A stretch of DNA of 7,661 nucleotides, taken from positions 1-7,661 of the forward strand of contig PHDR01000129.1 of assembly GCA_002841035.1 (NCBI GenBank), read 5' to 3'. The position numbers and the translations under genes were made by a program. Positions 6,887 to 7,661 of the stretch are shown here, piece after piece (positions within the stretch are counted from its first letter, which is position 1; every line of letters starts with the position of its first letter). A model generated the notes under the pieces. It was not told where the DNA came from, ran no database searches, and saw only the letters and a list, made by a program, of their open reading frames with translations. The stretch comes from Bacteroidetes bacterium HGW-Bacteroidetes-12 (GTDB lineage: Bacteria > Bacteroidota > Bacteroidia > Flavobacteriales_E > Vicingaceae).

Positions 6887-7661
6887 AAGTCTTTTATTTT
6901 TTATTACCTTTTCGCTTTTTGTTTTTGCCCAGCAAAGTAATATCAAATTTGATAGAATTAACTATAAAGACGGGCTGTCTCAAAGCGATGTAACATCAAT
7001 CATTCAAGATTATAGAGGGCTAATTTGGATGGGAACACAAGATGGTTTAAATCTTTTTAATGGATTTGAATTTACCGTTTTTTCTCATGATTTGTCCGAT
7101 TCTACTTCTATCTCAAATAACTTTGTACATGTTCTTTTTGAAGATTCAGACAGTAATTTATGGATAGGAACTGAAAACGGATTAAATTTATTTAACAGAG
7201 CAAAACAAAATTTTAGACACTTTTTAAAAGGAACAACTTCGAAAAACACTAAGAAACTTAATGTTTGGAGTATTACTGAAGATGAAAATAAGAATGTTTG
7301 GGTTGGAACAGATAGTAAACTATTTAAACTAACAAAAAATACAACTACCCCTTCAAATTATTCGATATCAAAAATTAACCTTCCTTTAAGCACAAAAATT
7401 AATGAATTATTAATTAGAAAACTTCTTTTTATCAATGCGGATGAATTATTAATTGCAACAGAAAGCAATGGGTTATTTCTATATAATCCAACCACAAAAG
7501 TGTTAGAACAATTCACAACTGAAAATTCAAAACTAAAGAGTAATATTATTTGGGACATACATAAAGACTCACAAGGATTTATTGGCATAGCCACAAACAA
7601 TGGCATAAACATATTAAACACCCAAACAAAAACAATAATTTCTGTAAAAGATTTAGATGAT
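6870..7661 (+). CDS. Two-component regulator propeller sensor protein (5' part, runs off the window)
   Basis: ATG 6870 opens a frame with no stop for 264 codons up to the window edge. The N-terminus is a signal peptide (MFKKVGSLLFFITFSLFVFA, cut before Gln21). Next comes the standard opening of Bacteroidetes regulator-propeller sensors: FDRINYKDGLSQSDVTSI, then IQDYRGLIWMGTQDGLNLFNG. Reg_prop-type repeats lie at about residues 41-64, 86-109 (LWIGTENGLNLFN), 132-152 (VWVGTDSKLFKL), 182-206 and 227-250. The later ones are weaker. In full-length relatives a 12-14-bladed periplasmic propeller is followed by a Y_Y_Y domain, one membrane helix and either a histidine kinase (sometimes with receiver and AraC-type HTH) or a LuxR-type HTH; which applies cannot be seen here. 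These proteins sense extracellular or periplasmic ligands and control transcription. The gene shares the strand of the upstream operon but is separated by 87 bases. The family is well supported; the output type and ligand are unknown. Confidence 0.92.
   Translation, partial: MFKKVGSLLFFITFSLFVFAQQSNIKFDRINYKDGLSQSDVTSIIQDYRGLIWMGTQDGLNLFNGFEFTVFSHDLSDSTSISNNFVHVLFEDSDSNLWIGTENGLNLFNRAKQNFRHFLKGTTSKNTKKLNVWSITEDENKNVWVGTDSKLFKLTKNTTTPSNYSISKINLPLSTKINELLIRKLLFINADELLIATESNGLFLYNPTTKVLEQFTTENSKLKSNIIWDIHKDSQGFIGIATNNGINILNTQTKTIISVKDLDD

Noticed and set aside
7358..7621. Minus-strand open frame of 87 codons
   Set aside because: It is antisense to the propeller sensor frame, which is continuous from 6870 to the window edge and shows Reg_prop repeats.
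1..7661. Mobile element, phage, toxin-antitoxin or defence system
   Set aside because: No transposase, integrase, nuclease, helicase, terminal repeats or small paired genes are present; the content is ordinary secreted and sensor proteins in uniform AT-rich composition.

Overview
This is an AT-rich stretch from a Bacteroidetes (Bacteroidota) genome, most likely a flavobacterium-like or related gliding or environmental member. Three things point there. Two proteins end in a type IX secretion (T9SS) type A sorting domain with the YPNP/QPNP-type motif. One protein has the leucine-rich repeat style typical of this phylum (LTSLDVS, NTALTYLNC). A fourth begins with the two-component regulator propeller repeats (WIGT..GLNLFN) of Bacteroidetes periplasmic sensors. 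Start codons lack recognisable Shine-Dalgarno sequences, which also fits the phylum.

All four genes lie on the + strand. (1) 1-516 is the 3' end of a secreted leucine-rich-repeat protein with a T9SS sorting domain. (2) 520-1743 encodes a 407-residue exported protein of unknown function that looks like a beta-propeller and has no sorting domain. (3) 1740-6782 encodes a 1680-residue surface or secreted protein. Its N-terminus is an M23 (LytM/lysostaphin-type) metallopeptidase domain with every zinc and catalytic residue in place, followed by about a dozen Ig-like, CARDB-like and PKD-like modules and a T9SS sorting domain. (4) 6870 to the window edge is the N-terminal part of a regulator-propeller sensor protein that continues beyond the window.

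Genes 1 to 3 are packed like an operon: 3 bases separate genes 1 and 2, and genes 2 and 3 share an ATGA overlap. They are probably co-transcribed and deliver three exported proteins, two of them T9SS cargo. An 87-base gap separates gene 4. It holds no convincing terminator, but it carries half of an 11-base perfect inverted repeat whose other half lies just inside gene 4, flanking the start codon. Whether gene 4 senses or controls the upstream surface proteins is not shown by the sequence.

I see no RNA genes, insertion sequences, CRISPR arrays, phage genes or defence systems. The most notable item is the M23 peptidase joined to a long adhesin-like stalk and sent out through T9SS: an apparently active peptidoglycan hydrolase or endopeptidase placed outside the cell, not in its own periplasm.
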